NCBI RefSeq assembly: GCF_028610675.1 | Contig: NZ_JAQQWS010000018.1 | Location: forward strand, 1 to 56,310 | Reading direction: 5' to 3' | From: Alkalihalobacillus pseudalcaliphilus | GTDB lineage: Bacteria; Bacillota; Bacilli; Bacillales; Bacillaceae_D | Length of the DNA stretch: 56,310 bases | In this document: positions 41,862-50,915 of the stretch, one piece after another | Position numbering within the stretch: position 1 is the first letter of the stretch | Layout: each line of letters opens with the position of its first letter | Program-made: the position numbers and the translations under genes | The notes under the pieces: model-generated | What the model saw: only the letters and a program-made list of their open reading frames with translations | Told to the model about the DNA's origin: nothing | Database searches by the model: none

Positions 41862-42620
41862 TTATAACAGAAAGCGACTTATGACGCCGAGGAATACTAG
41901 AATCCCTAAGACAATCCAAAAGATTTTCCCGAGTTTGCGATTAGAAAAGGATTTTTTCTGCCAACGATTAGGGTTAAAGCTCACTTCACTAGGGTCTGTA
42001 TAGGTTCGAACAGGTGCAGGTGTATAATAGGGCTTTGCTCCAATTAGAAGCGGCGGCACAATCAATGCCCCTGCAATAGCACCGAATATATGGGCATAAA
42101 TATTAATATTTGGATTAACAAATGTCATGATAAGACCAATCAATAAAATCATCATGATTACTTGAGAATTCTGTTGGTCAATTAAATCTTTTCTTAATAA
42201 AACAATGTAAAAATAAGCACCAAATAATCCGAAAATAGCACCAGATGCACCGAGGTGTGGATAATACCCAAGTCCTGCGATGAAGAAGGTGGCTACATTT
42301 GCTAAAATACCCGCTCCTAAATAAAGGAGAATAAATTTCATTTTGCCTAGCATTTTTTCTAAGGCTGGACCAAACAAAATTAAAGAAAGCATGTTAAATA
42401 TAATATGCATGAAGCCTTGATGCATAAAAACAGGGGTGAGAAGGCGCCAATATTGTCCTTCTGCAACAGCTAAATTAAAGCCGATTCCATTTTGTAAAAT
42501 CCACGTACCACCTGGTAGAAAATTAATCCAGAAAAAAACAATGATATTAATAGCTACAATTCCGGTGATAATGGGATATGAGCTACGGTACGTTTGGAAA
42601 GTTTCATTTCTAATAAACAT
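41862..42620 (-). CDS. Rhomboid-family intramembrane serine protease
   Basis: A 252-residue polytopic protease, six core membrane segments plus a C-terminal one. The active-site Ser is in GASGAIFGLFGAY (about 130-142) and the His partner in HIFGAIAGALIV (about 178), with the L1-loop region PGGTWILQNG and HQGFMHIIFNML carrying the structural His/Asn. It cleaves membrane-spanning substrates within the bilayer; substrates are unknown. It occupies the position of ydcA in the B. subtilis acpS region, but on the opposite strand to acpS. ATG 42620 follows GAGGAGG. Confidence 0.93.
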   Translation of the reverse strand: MFIRNETFQTYRSSYPIITGIVAINIIVFFWINFLPGGTWILQNGIGFNLAVAEGQYWRLLTPVFMHQGFMHIIFNMLSLILFGPALEKMLGKMKFILLYLGAGILANVATFFIAGLGYYPHLGASGAIFGLFGAYFYIVLLRKDLIDQQNSQVIMMILLIGLIMTFVNPNINIYAHIFGAIAGALIVPPLLIGAKPYYTPAPVRTYTDPSEVSFNPNRWQKKSFSNRKLGKIFWIVLGILVFLGVISRFLL

Positions 42621-42804
42621 GGTGGTCCTCCTCGATTATCACTGTCATTATTATAACAGATGATCATATAATAACACTTATGATATGTATTTTTAAAAGA
42701 AGAAGAGATAGGAGAAAATAGATCTAAAAATGAAGTTTCACTTGACCCTCAGGTAGCTATCATAGAAATTAGAGGTGGAGAGAATTGATGGAGGAGGTAT
42801 TAGG

Positions 42805-43152
42805 ATGATTATAGGTATGGGGATTGATATTGTGGAGCTTCAACGTATAGAAAGTGCCGTGGTAAAGCAGCCACGTTTTGCTGAGCGAATTTTAACCAAA
42901 AAAGAGTTAGATAAATATCTTACATTGTCTGTTATAAGAAAAATTGAATATTTGTCAGGGCGCTTTGCAGCAAAAGAGGCCTTTGTCAAAGCGACGAATC
43001 AATCATATGGTTGGCATGATATTGAGGTTTTAAATGATGGAAATGGTAGGCCGTATATCACGGCAGAAGTAAATGGGCGTATACATATATCTATTTCTCA
43101 CAGTAAAAACTATGCCATTTCTCAAGTAATTATAGAAAGCTTGTCAAGCTAG
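42805..43152 (+). CDS. acpS: Holo-[acyl-carrier-protein] synthase AcpS
   Basis: A 115-residue phosphopantetheinyl transferase that attaches the 4'-phosphopantetheine arm of CoA to apo-ACP. The Mg2+ ligands Asp8 (GMGIDIVEL) and Glu58 (RFAAKEAFVKA) are at their canonical positions. ATG 42805, seven bases after GGAGGAGG, gives the usual family start MIIGMGIDIVE; the upstream frame from 42775 is not used. It is the first plus-strand gene of the acpS-ydcC-alr-ndoAI-ndoA block. Confidence 0.97.
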   Translation: MIIGMGIDIVELQRIESAVVKQPRFAERILTKKELDKYLTLSVIRKIEYLSGRFAAKEAFVKATNQSYGWHDIEVLNDGNGRPYITAEVNGRIHISISHSKNYAISQVIIESLSS

Positions 43153-43252
43153 TCTGCATATTCCCGGAGGTTGTCTCATATAGTTGTAGTGCGGATGGGA
43201 GAGTGGGGGTTATTCTCTGCTTTGGCATCAAATGAGACAAAGGGGTGAAAGC

Positions 43253-44269
43253 ATGAAGAAAAAAGTAAGTGGTTTAATGATGTTCGTTCTGTTAGTGGCT
43301 GTTATCCTCGTTGGGTGCGGAGAAAAAACCCAAGAGGATATCATTACAGATTTAGAAAGTAAAATGTCGGAAATGGCGGGATACAAATCAAAAGCAACGA
43401 TGACTTTACAAACAGGAAAAGAACCACAGCTTTATGAAGTAGAAGTTTGGCATGAAGCAGAAAATTACTATCGTGTGGCATTAAATAACGATAATAAGGA
43501 TCAAAGTCAAATTATTTTAAGAAATGATGAAGGTGTATTTGTCTTAACACCAGCATTAAACAAAAGCTTTAGGTTTCAAAGTGACTGGCCAAAAAATAGT
43601 AGCCAAGTATACTTATATGAGTCATTAGTACATGATATATTATTAGATCCTGAGCGTACTTTTACAGCAACAGATGATCATTATATTTTTACGACTAATA
43701 CAAACTATCAAAATAAAAACTTGCATACTCAGGAAGTGACACTTAATAAAAAGGATTTATCACCAGTAACCGTAAAGATTATGAACACAGATTTAGAAGT
43801 TCTTGTTCAATTGGATTTCACTAACTTTGAAGTAGACCCAAGCTTTGACCCAGGGTCCTTCGATATGAATCGTAATATGACGACCGCCAAATTAAATGAG
43901 GACCTAGATGTTAATGATGTGGAAGTGGAGCCAATGATGGTTCATTACCCTCTTTATACGCCTGAGGGTGTTTCTGTTGAACTATCTGAAAAAGTTCAAT
44001 CAGACATGGGTGAGCGCTATATTATTAAATATGCGGGCGATAAATCCTACACACTTATTCAAGAACAAGCAGAAGTGGTTCCGGCGATGCTCTCGATGAA
44101 TGTTCAAACAGGTATGCCGGTTGACCTTGGTTATACTGTGGGTGTCATGACAGAGGAATCCTTAATGTGGACGTATAACGGCGTAGATTTTACTTTAGCC
44201 TCTATGGACTTAACACACGATGAGATGGTTGAAATTGCTCAATCTGTTTATGGGTCCGAAGAAAAATAA
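43253..44269 (+). CDS. ydcC: LolA-like outer-surface lipoprotein YdcC
   Basis: About 338 residues. A lipoprotein signal with lipobox LVGC (Cys about 23) leads into a LolA/LppX-like half-barrel domain (DLESKMSEMAGYKSKATMTL at about 33) and a second DUF4367-like C-terminal domain. It is anchored outside the membrane. Its homologue YdcC of B. subtilis lies at the same place and is linked with sporulation. ATG 43253 follows AAAGGGGTG; the frame from 43232 starts before that site. A terminator at about 44280-44315 follows. Confidence 0.9.
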   Translation: MKKKVSGLMMFVLLVAVILVGCGEKTQEDIITDLESKMSEMAGYKSKATMTLQTGKEPQLYEVEVWHEAENYYRVALNNDNKDQSQIILRNDEGVFVLTPALNKSFRFQSDWPKNSSQVYLYESLVHDILLDPERTFTATDDHYIFTTNTNYQNKNLHTQEVTLNKKDLSPVTVKIMNTDLEVLVQLDFTNFEVDPSFDPGSFDMNRNMTTAKLNEDLDVNDVEVEPMMVHYPLYTPEGVSVELSEKVQSDMGERYIIKYAGDKSYTLIQEQAEVVPAMLSMNVQTGMPVDLGYTVGVMTEESLMWTYNGVDFTLASMDLTHDEMVEIAQSVYGSEEK

Positions 44270-44279
44270 ATGATAGATA

Positions 44280-44318
44280 GAGAGACTCAGCTGATATAAG
44301 GCTGGGTCTCTTTATTGG
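44280..44318 (+). terminator. Terminator after ydcC
   Basis: AGAGACTCAGC pairs with GCTGGGTCTCT around a 9-base loop, followed by TTATT. Confidence 0.75.
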
Positions 44319-44460
44319 CTTTTTTCTGTAGGAATACTTGCTGAAATTCCCCTTAAATATAACCAATGTTTGGATATCGACGGAGATGATTGACAAGGCT
44401 CTTCGAGAAAATCATAATAATAAAGATGTATAAGTTAAGAAGTTGGATGGTGTATAACTA

Positions 44461-45651
44461 GTGAGTGAATTACAAGAGAGTCCCCTATTTTATCGTGATA
44501 CGTGGGTAGAAGTTAATTTAGATGCAATTGAAGCCAATATCAAAGCAGTAAAAGAATTTTATCATTTTAAAGATATGACTATTATGGCTGTTGTTAAGGC
44601 GAATGGATATGGCCATGGTGCCGTTGAGGTTGCTCGTGCTGCTATTCAGTCAGGAGCTAATCAATTGGCTGTGGCGATTTTTGACGAAGCTCTTGAATTA
44701 AGGCGGGCAGGAATTGACGTTCCGATCTTAGTAATGGGAAGAATTCGCCCGACTGATGCGAGGTTAGCTCAAAAAGAACGTATTACCGTCACTGTTTTTC
44801 AACGTGATTGGATTGTTCTAGCAAAAGACGTGTTGGATCGACAATTACCAGCGTTAAAGATTCATATTAAAGTTGATACGGGTATGGGTAGAATCGGGTT
44901 ACGTACAAAGGATGAGCTTATACAAATTATTAATGAACTTAAAACTGAAGATGCCGTAGAGCTAGATGGAATGTTTACCCATTTTGCAACTGCAGATGAT
45001 TTGAACCCTGATTATTTCTTGAAGCAATACCATCGATTTGAGGAAATGCTCGGTTGGCTCAAAGAACTTAACATGAATATACCTCACATACACTGTGGGA
45101 ATAGTGCAACAGGATTAAGGTATCCGAATAAAACGTTCAATATGTTCCGATTTGGTATTTCGATGTATGGTTTAACGCCATCGATAGATATTAAAGGAGA
45201 ACTGCCATTTCCTTTACAACAAGCATTTGTTCTAAAAACAAAGCTATCACATGTTAAAAGATTAGAAGCTGGCGAGAGTATTAGTTATGGAGCGACGTAC
45301 ACAACAAAGGAAACGGAATGGATCGGTACCTTACCTATTGGTTATGCAGATGGTTGGATTCGTAAAAATAGTACGAATGGTGGTTTTGTTTTAGTAAATG
45401 GTGAGAAGGCTCCATTTGTTGGACGGATTTGTATGGATCAATGCATGATTCGTTTACCACGTGAGTACGATATTGATACAGAGGTTATTCTAATTAGTGA
45501 TACAAAAGAACTCTCTATGGATGTTGTGGCAGAACGTTTAGAAACGATTAATTACGAAATTCCATGTATCACTGGAGATAGAATTCCAAGAGTTTACATG
45601 AAAAATGGAAAATGTGTAAAAATAAAAACAAAATATGACGAAATTTCTTAA
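44461..45651 (+). CDS. alr: Alanine racemase Alr
   Basis: A 396-residue PLP enzyme that interconverts L- and D-alanine for peptidoglycan. The PLP Lys46 is in VVKANGYGHG, and the second catalytic base, a Tyr of the opposite subunit, is in SYGATYTTK near residue 278. CMDQCMIRL near 325 is also conserved. The fold is an N-terminal TIM barrel and C-terminal beta domain. GTG 44461 is eight bases after GGATGGTG. Its place between ydcC and ndoAI is as in B. subtilis. Confidence 0.97.
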   Translation: MSELQESPLFYRDTWVEVNLDAIEANIKAVKEFYHFKDMTIMAVVKANGYGHGAVEVARAAIQSGANQLAVAIFDEALELRRAGIDVPILVMGRIRPTDARLAQKERITVTVFQRDWIVLAKDVLDRQLPALKIHIKVDTGMGRIGLRTKDELIQIINELKTEDAVELDGMFTHFATADDLNPDYFLKQYHRFEEMLGWLKELNMNIPHIHCGNSATGLRYPNKTFNMFRFGISMYGLTPSIDIKGELPFPLQQAFVLKTKLSHVKRLEAGESISYGATYTTKETEWIGTLPIGYADGWIRKNSTNGGFVLVNGEKAPFVGRICMDQCMIRLPREYDIDTEVILISDTKELSMDVVAERLETINYEIPCITGDRIPRVYMKNGKCVKIKTKYDEIS

Positions 45652-45797
45652 CGAATTTTCTGACACTTGCCAAAAGTGCTTTGCATTTCAATAGCTTCAA
45701 TGGTATGATTAATTTTGGATAAGATGTACGTGTATACGTGTGTAAAAGCACACTCTATTGGATTTTACGTTGTTGTTGATTGGCGGGGGTGAATGTT

Positions 45798-46076
45798 ATG
45801 CCAGAGAAAAAAATGAAGGAAATTGTCGTTCATTTACCACAACATTTGTTAAACGAGGTGGATGGTGTTATGAAGCAGGAAGATTTAAATTATAGTGATT
45901 TTATGTCCCAAGCAACAAAGCTCTATTTACATGAAAGAAAAAAACACCAAATTCGAGAGACGATGCAGCAAGGTTATATGGAGATGGCTAAAATAAACTT
46001 GCATATCGCTTCAGAAGCTTTTCTTGCTGAGGAGGAAGCTGAGAGCACTCTTGATCGCTTAGTGAGTGGGGTGTAG
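45798..46076 (+). CDS. ndoAI: Antitoxin EndoAI (MazE-like)
   Basis: About 92 residues, a ribbon-helix-helix antitoxin (MKEIVVHLPQHLLNEVDGV at the N-terminus) with a helical C-terminal tail that blocks the EndoA active groove. It should bind the toxin and repress the operon. ATG 45798, six bases after GGGGGTG, matches the B. subtilis start; the frame open from TTG 45780 would overrun the ribosome site. The toxin gene begins three bases after the stop codon. Confidence 0.93.
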   Translation: MPEKKMKEIVVHLPQHLLNEVDGVMKQEDLNYSDFMSQATKLYLHERKKHQIRETMQQGYMEMAKINLHIASEAFLAEEEAESTLDRLVSGV

Positions 46077-46079
46077 CTC

Positions 46080-46430
46080 TTGATCGTAAAAAGAGGCGAC
46101 GTTTATTTTGCGGATCTTTCACCAGTTGTCGGCTCTGAACAAGGTGGAGTTCGTCCGGTACTCGTTATACAGAATGATATTGGTAATCGTTTTAGTCCAA
46201 CAGTTATAGTTGCGGCCATTACCGCTCAAATTCAAAAAGCAAAGCTACCTACGCATGTTGAGATTAGTGCAAAAAGGTATGGTTTTGACCGTGATTCGGT
46301 TATTTTATTAGAGCAGGTTCGAACAATAGATAAGCAGCGATTAACGGATAAGATTACTCACTTAGATGACGATATGATGAATCGTGTGAACGAAGCGCTA
46401 ACAATTAGCTTAGGTCTTATTGATTTTTAA
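46080..46430 (+). CDS. ndoA: mRNA interferase EndoA (MazF)
   Basis: A 116-residue ribosome-independent endoribonuclease, nearly identical by eye to B. subtilis EndoA, which cuts at UACAU. Catalytic Arg25 (GGVRPVLVI) and Thr48 (VAAITAQ) are at the same positions, and the C-terminus LIDF is conserved. TTG 46080 follows GTGGGGTG six bases earlier. It is co-translated with the antitoxin and directly precedes the stressosome operon. Confidence 0.97.
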   Translation: MIVKRGDVYFADLSPVVGSEQGGVRPVLVIQNDIGNRFSPTVIVAAITAQIQKAKLPTHVEISAKRYGFDRDSVILLEQVRTIDKQRLTDKITHLDDDMMNRVNEALTISLGLIDF

Positions 46431-46449
46431 TTATGTTCGTTATATTACC

Positions 46450-46481
46450 TAAACTCCGTTAAATGAAACGGGGTTTTTTGT
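46450..46481 (+). terminator. Terminator after ndoA
   Basis: AACTCCGTT pairs with AACGGGGTT across TAAATGA-like loop bases, then TTTTTT. Confidence 0.75.
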
Positions 46482-46574
46482 TTAAGAATTTGTATCAAAT
46501 GTATGGGATATATTTGTTGTTATAGGGAAAATACGGAATTTATAACAAAAATCATGCAAAGATTCTACGAATTT

Positions 46575-46603
46575 TTGCAAGGATACACATTTCGTGAAAT
46601 AAT
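46575..46603 (+). promoter_or_regulatory. SigA-type promoter of the rsb operon
   Basis: TTGCAA (46575-46580), 17 bp, AATAAT (46598-46603), 33 bp before the rsbR start. Expected to give constant supply of the whole rsb-sigB operon. Confidence 0.55.
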
Positions 46604-46635
46604 GTAAGTATGTATTAATAGACTGGAGGAGCAAT

Positions 46636-47454
46636 ATGGAATTAAGCATTGTTTCAACTTTATTGGGGAATAGGGAAAATATTTTAGAAAAATGGAAGGT
46701 TGAATTACAAAATCTGAAGCAAGAACAATATTTCATATCGATCTCAGATGACAGTTACGCAAGTATGAATAATGAATTTATGGAATTCCTGTTAAGAACA
46801 CTTGACCATAACCATAAAAACTCAAAAGAGAAAGTAAGTCATTTTACAGATAAATATATACAAAATGGTTGGCCGTTAGTCTATTTTACAAAAGGCCTAC
46901 AAGCTTTTAGACGAGTGATGCTAAATGTACTAAAGGAAGAAGAGAAGGACGTAAACTTATTAGTAGATAAGTTTGTTGAAATTGATGAGTGGTGTGACAG
47001 TGTTATTAATCAGCTAGTTCATGATTATACGGGATCATGGGAAAATGTTTTTGAGATGCAAAAGGTTTCTTTACTAGAGTTGTCCGCCTCGCTCATTCCG
47101 GTATTTGATGAAATTACCGTTATGCCTTTAGTAGGAACGATCGACACGGCGAGAGCCAAGTTAATTATGGAGAACTTATTAAATGGAATTATTAAGCATC
47201 GTTCCAAAGTTGTATTAATAGATATAACAGGTGTACCTGTTGTGGATACGATGGTTGCTCACCATATTATCCAAGCCTCAGAGGCGGTAAGACTCGTTGG
47301 AGCTGAATGCATACTAGTGGGAATTAGACCAGAAATTGCTCAAACAATTGTTAACTTAGGAATTGATTTAGCGAGATTCCCTACGAAGAGTACGTTACGA
47401 AAAGGGATGGAGACAGCCCTTGCCATTACAAATAAGCAAATAAGTGAAGTGTAA
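46636..47454 (+). CDS. rsbRA: Stressosome protein RsbR
   Basis: A 272-residue stressosome sensor/scaffold. It has an N-terminal non-heme globin-like domain (about 1-130), a linker helix and a C-terminal STAS domain (about 148-265). The two RsbT-phosphorylated threonines, Thr171 (GTIDTARAK) and Thr205 (VVDTMVAHH), are at exactly the residue numbers of B. subtilis RsbRA. ATG 46636 follows GGAGGAG. It is the first gene of the eight-gene operon that releases SigB on environmental stress. Confidence 0.96.
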   Translation: MELSIVSTLLGNRENILEKWKVELQNLKQEQYFISISDDSYASMNNEFMEFLLRTLDHNHKNSKEKVSHFTDKYIQNGWPLVYFTKGLQAFRRVMLNVLKEEEKDVNLLVDKFVEIDEWCDSVINQLVHDYTGSWENVFEMQKVSLLELSASLIPVFDEITVMPLVGTIDTARAKLIMENLLNGIIKHRSKVVLIDITGVPVVDTMVAHHIIQASEAVRLVGAECILVGIRPEIAQTIVNLGIDLARFPTKSTLRKGMETALAITNKQISEV

Positions 47455-47466
47455 GGGGATGGAATT

Positions 47467-47823
47467 ATGAGAATACCGATTTTAAAACTAAAGCAATATT
47501 TATTAATAAGTATTCAAGTAGAATTAGATGATGCAACGGCTTTAGAGTTCCAGGAGGATTTATTAAAAAAAATTCATGAAGAAGAATCGACGGGAGTAGT
47601 GATTGACTTAACGTCCGTGGATATGATCGATTCATTTATTGCCAAAGTATTAGGTGATGTCGTAGATATGTCTAATATGATGGGAGCTAAGGTTGTTCTT
47701 ACAGGAATTCAGCCTTCCGTTGCAATTACATTAATTGATATGGGGATAAAGCTAGAGGAAGTACCGACGGCTCTTGACTTAGAACAAGGCCTCGATAAAC
47801 TGCAACAGGAACTGGAGGTATAA
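47467..47823 (+). CDS. rsbS: Stressosome antagonist RsbS
   Basis: A 118-residue single STAS-domain protein. It assembles with RsbR and holds RsbT inactive; phosphorylation of the conserved Ser (Ser56 here, in DMIDSFIAK) frees RsbT. ATG 47467 is preceded by AAGGGGATGG. It lies 12 bp after rsbR and 2 bp before rsbT. Confidence 0.96.
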   Translation: MRIPILKLKQYLLISIQVELDDATALEFQEDLLKKIHEEESTGVVIDLTSVDMIDSFIAKVLGDVVDMSNMMGAKVVLTGIQPSVAITLIDMGIKLEEVPTALDLEQGLDKLQQELEV

Positions 47824-47825
47824 GA

Positions 47826-48239
47826 ATGAAAACCGAATCCTGTGTAGAAGTGAAGAATGAGTGGGGGATCGTTGCTGCAAGGCAAGCAGGTCGAACACTC
47901 TCTAAAGAGATTGGTTTCGGTACAGTTGACCAGGCTCGAATTACAACTGCAATATCAGAATTAGCTAGAAATATCTATTTATATGCAGATGAAGGGCAAA
48001 TTCATATTAATATTATAGAAAAGCCATTTAAAGTAGGAGTAAAAAAAGGAATTCAGATCATCTCAAAGGACACCGGACCAGGGATTGCAGATATTAAACA
48101 AGTAATGGTTGATGGCTTTTCCACATCAAGCGGACTTGGAGCAGGGCTCCCTGGAGTTAGAAGACTTATGGATGAATTTGACATTGAATCCATCATTGGA
48201 GAAGGTACGACAATTATTGCAATTAAATGGCTCCGGTAG
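47826..48239 (+). CDS. rsbT: Switch kinase RsbT
   Basis: A 137-residue GHKL-type serine/threonine kinase. The ATP-site N box is SELARNIYLYA (Asn about 49), the G1 box is DTGPGI (about 80) and G2 is SGLGAGLPGVRRL. It phosphorylates RsbR and RsbS; once free it activates RsbU. The start follows the rsbS stop by two bases with GGAGGTATAAG as ribosome site, so coupling is tight. Confidence 0.96.
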   Translation: MKTESCVEVKNEWGIVAARQAGRTLSKEIGFGTVDQARITTAISELARNIYLYADEGQIHINIIEKPFKVGVKKGIQIISKDTGPGIADIKQVMVDGFSTSSGLGAGLPGVRRLMDEFDIESIIGEGTTIIAIKWLR

Positions 48240-48252
48240 GAGAGTGTAGCGG

Positions 48253-49269
48253 GTGAGTGATAATCAGTCAGTCAATATTATAGAGAGATATAAATTGATA
48301 GTTGACACATTTTTAGATAATAAAAGCGAATTAGGTTTATATCAAGCGCAGCAATTTAGTAAAATGCTTTTGGCAGAACAAGTATCGCCTGAAGAGTTTA
48401 TTGATATTCATCGAGCGGTATTGGATGAGTTGTTCCCATCCATCCCAAATGAGGTTCAAGATTCATTTGATTTATTACTTGAAGTGATGATGAGTTATGG
48501 ACTTGTATATCGTGAGCATCAGATTTTAAAGCATAAACAACAAGAATTAGAGTCAGAAATTGAGGTGGCCGCCAGTATGCAACAAACACTGCTACCGAAG
48601 TCGGTTCCCTCAATTGAAGGTTTAGATATTGGTGTGGTCAGTGTCCCTGCAAAGCGGATGAGTGGTGATTATTACCATTTTGTACAAGGGGCGGATCAGA
48701 CCTTTGGTGTCGGAATTGCCGATATCATTGGAAAGGGGGTACCGGCAGCCCTTTGTATGTCTATGATTAAATATGCAATGGACGGGTTACCAAAAAGGCG
48801 TTCAACGCCAGCATTTTTATTGGAAAGCTTAAATCATGTTGTTGAACAAAATGTCGATGACAGTATGTTTATAACGATGATGTATGGAGAATATAATACG
48901 CAATCCCATGAATTCCTTTACGCTGGTGCTGGACATGAACCGGGCTTTATTTATAGAGCAAAGGATAACTCGTTTGAAGACTTGTATGCTAAAGGACTTG
49001 CGTTAGGTATTTCTAAGGTTAATAAGTTTAAGGAATATGTACAACCTATTTATGTAGGTGACTTTATTGTCTTATTATCTGATGGGGTTACAGAATCTTT
49101 TGTGGGACAGGAATTCATTGAACGAGATGGTTTTATTGAATTGATGCGGCAATATATGGACTACCCCGCACAAGAGATGGTTGAGAGATTATTTTCCCAT
49201 CTAGAAAAAGAACAGGATTTTAATATTCGAGACGACTTCACTTTAATTGTCATAAAAAGGAAGGTTTAA
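48253..49269 (+). CDS. rsbU: RsbV phosphatase RsbU
   Basis: A 338-residue PP2C-type phosphatase. The N-terminal helical domain (about 1-110) receives RsbT; the catalytic domain (about 120-338) has the metal-binding Asp residues in MSGDYYHF, GIADIIGKG and LLSDGVTES. It removes phosphate from RsbV-P during environmental stress. GTG 48253 follows GGAGAGTG. Its stop codon overlaps the -35 box of the SigB-type promoter for rsbV. Confidence 0.96.
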   Translation: MSDNQSVNIIERYKLIVDTFLDNKSELGLYQAQQFSKMLLAEQVSPEEFIDIHRAVLDELFPSIPNEVQDSFDLLLEVMMSYGLVYREHQILKHKQQELESEIEVAASMQQTLLPKSVPSIEGLDIGVVSVPAKRMSGDYYHFVQGADQTFGVGIADIIGKGVPAALCMSMIKYAMDGLPKRRSTPAFLLESLNHVVEQNVDDSMFITMMYGEYNTQSHEFLYAGAGHEPGFIYRAKDNSFEDLYAKGLALGISKVNKFKEYVQPIYVGDFIVLLSDGVTESFVGQEFIERDGFIELMRQYMDYPAQEMVERLFSHLEKEQDFNIRDDFTLIVIKRKV

Positions 49270-49289
49270 ATGTTTTCTCTTTGGGGTAA
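49264..49289 (+). promoter_or_regulatory. SigB-type promoter before rsbV
   Basis: GTTTAA (49264-49269), 14 bp, GGGTAA (49284-49289), a full match to the SigB consensus GTTTAA-N12..15-GGGWAW. The -35 overlaps the rsbU stop codon. It gives autocatalytic expression of rsbV-rsbW-sigB-rsbX, as in B. subtilis. Confidence 0.88.
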
Positions 49290-49346
49290 TTCAAGCTATA
49301 GGTATTTTAATTAGAAACTTGTTTCTTTAAAGAGGGGGTAATTTAA

Positions 49347-49682
49347 ATGAATTTAGAATTAGATCATGTGAAAAATGAGGCAAATTATGAGCTTTTAAAG
49401 GTGAGTGGTGAGATAGACGCTTACACAGCACCAAAATTAAAAGAGACGTTATTCCCACTTGTTGAAAAAACGGGGGTCAAAGTCGAAGTTGATTTAAGTG
49501 AGGTTTCTTATATAGATAGTACGGGATTAGGTGTTTTTGTTGGAGCACTTAAGGCAACTAACCAGGTGAATAGTCAGTTGAAGTTAATCGGTTTGAGTGA
49601 TCGCGTGTATCGCTTATTTTCAATAACTGGTTTGGATGAAGTGATTGATATTGTGCCTGAAAATAAGGAGGGAGCAAGATGA
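49347..49682 (+). CDS. rsbV: Anti-anti-sigma factor RsbV
   Basis: A 111-residue STAS protein. In its unphosphorylated form it binds RsbW and frees SigB. The phosphorylation site is Ser58 in YIDSTGLGVFV. ATG 49347 follows a strong AGAGGGGG. It is the first gene downstream of the SigB-type promoter and overlaps rsbW by four bases (ATGA). Confidence 0.97.
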   Translation: MNLELDHVKNEANYELLKVSGEIDAYTAPKLKETLFPLVEKTGVKVEVDLSEVSYIDSTGLGVFVGALKATNQVNSQLKLIGLSDRVYRLFSITGLDEVIDIVPENKEGAR

Positions 49683-50170
49683 GTAATCATCAAGTCGACC
49701 ATATTGAGATGCAGGTCCCTGCAAAGCCAGAATATATTGGCGTTATTCGTTTAACGCTTTCTGGCATCGCGAATCGATTAGGTTTCTCTTATGATGATAT
49801 AGAGGATATGAAGATTGCTGTAGCTGAGGCATGTACGAATGTTGTTAATCATGCTTATAAAGGTGAGGGAACGATGAATGTTTCCTATCAAATATACGAA
49901 AATGAGAAGTTGGAGATTATCGTATCAGACAAAGGTCAAAGTTTTGATGTTAATGGTGTGAGGGAGAAATTAGGTCCTGTAGATGCCAAAAAGCCTGTTG
50001 AACAATTGAAAGAGGGGGGGCTTGGATTATATCTTATCAATACTTTGATGGATAAAGTCGAGATTCATGAAGAATCAGGAGTCGTCGTCATGATGACTAA
50101 ATTCATGCAAGGAGATGAGGTGGAACAACATGTCAATGGATTCTCATCAGCGCGAACAGAACAAGGATAA
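49679..50170 (+). CDS. rsbW: Anti-sigma factor and kinase RsbW
   Basis: A 163-residue GHKL kinase that holds SigB inactive and phosphorylates RsbV. The N box is AVAEACTNVVNHAYKG (about 54-69), G1 is DKGQSFD and G2 is GGLGLYLINTLMD. Start ATG 49679 overlaps the rsbV stop; its own 3' end overlaps sigB by 41 bp, which keeps anti-sigma and sigma synthesis coupled. Confidence 0.97.
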   Translation: MSNHQVDHIEMQVPAKPEYIGVIRLTLSGIANRLGFSYDDIEDMKIAVAEACTNVVNHAYKGEGTMNVSYQIYENEKLEIIVSDKGQSFDVNGVREKLGPVDAKKPVEQLKEGGLGLYLINTLMDKVEIHEESGVVVMMTKFMQGDEVEQHVNGFSSARTEQG

Positions 50171-50915
50171 AGTTTATGATTGGATAAAAAAGTACCAGCT
50201 TGATGGAGATGAGCATGTACAAACATTAATTGTTCAGCACTATGAGGGACTTGTTCGTTCACTCGCCAGGAAGTTTTCAAAGGGTAAAGAGTATGATGAT
50301 GACTTGTTTCAGGTAGGGATGCTCGGATTATTGGCGGCTATTAAGCGTTATGATGATGAATTTGGCCGCAGTTTTGAATCTTTTGCTGTTCCGACTATTG
50401 TTGGTGAAATTAAAAGATTTATTCGAGATAAGACGTGGAGTGTTCATGTTCCTAGAAGGATCAAGGAGCTGGGACCTAAAATTAAGAAAGCTGTTGATGA
50501 GCTAACGACTGCTCTGCAGCGTTCGCCCCTTGTTCATGAAATTGCTTCCCATTTAGATGTAACGGAAGAAGAAGTTTTAGAAACGATGGAGATGACGAAA
50601 AGCTATCAAGCACTATCAGTGAACCGCTCGCTTGAAGCTGATCAAGAGGGTGGAGAGGTAACGATTCTTGATCTGGTCGGTAATCAAGATGAGGGCTATG
50701 ATAATACGGATAAGAAACTACTATTAGAAAAAGCATTTGAAGTTCTGAATGATCGAGAGAAACAGATTTTGCATTACACTTATTATGAAAACCTGAGTCA
50801 GAAAGAGACAGGGGAGCGTTTAGAAATATCGCAAATGCATGTTTCCAGATTACAGCGAAGAGCGATTGAGAAATTACGAGAGTCAATTAGAATTGAACCA
50901 TCGGAGATATTATGA
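50130..50915 (+). CDS. sigB: General stress sigma factor SigB
   Basis: About 261 residues. Region 2 (RKFSKGKEYDDDLFQVGMLGLLAAIKRYDDEFGRSFESFAVPTI region, about 45-90), region 3 and region 4 with the -35-recognising helix-turn-helix (LSQKETGERLEISQMHVSRLQRR split over about 215-240) are all present. ATG 50130 with GATGAGGTGG upstream is preferred; the overlap with rsbW is 41 bp. It directs transcription of the general stress regulon, including probably its own operon from 49264 and the SDR gene at 28.2-29.1 kb. Confidence 0.96.
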   Translation: MSMDSHQREQNKDKVYDWIKKYQLDGDEHVQTLIVQHYEGLVRSLARKFSKGKEYDDDLFQVGMLGLLAAIKRYDDEFGRSFESFAVPTIVGEIKRFIRDKTWSVHVPRRIKELGPKIKKAVDELTTALQRSPLVHEIASHLDVTEEEVLETMEMTKSYQALSVNRSLEADQEGGEVTILDLVGNQDEGYDNTDKKLLLEKAFEVLNDREKQILHYTYYENLSQKETGERLEISQMHVSRLQRRAIEKLRESIRIEPSEIL

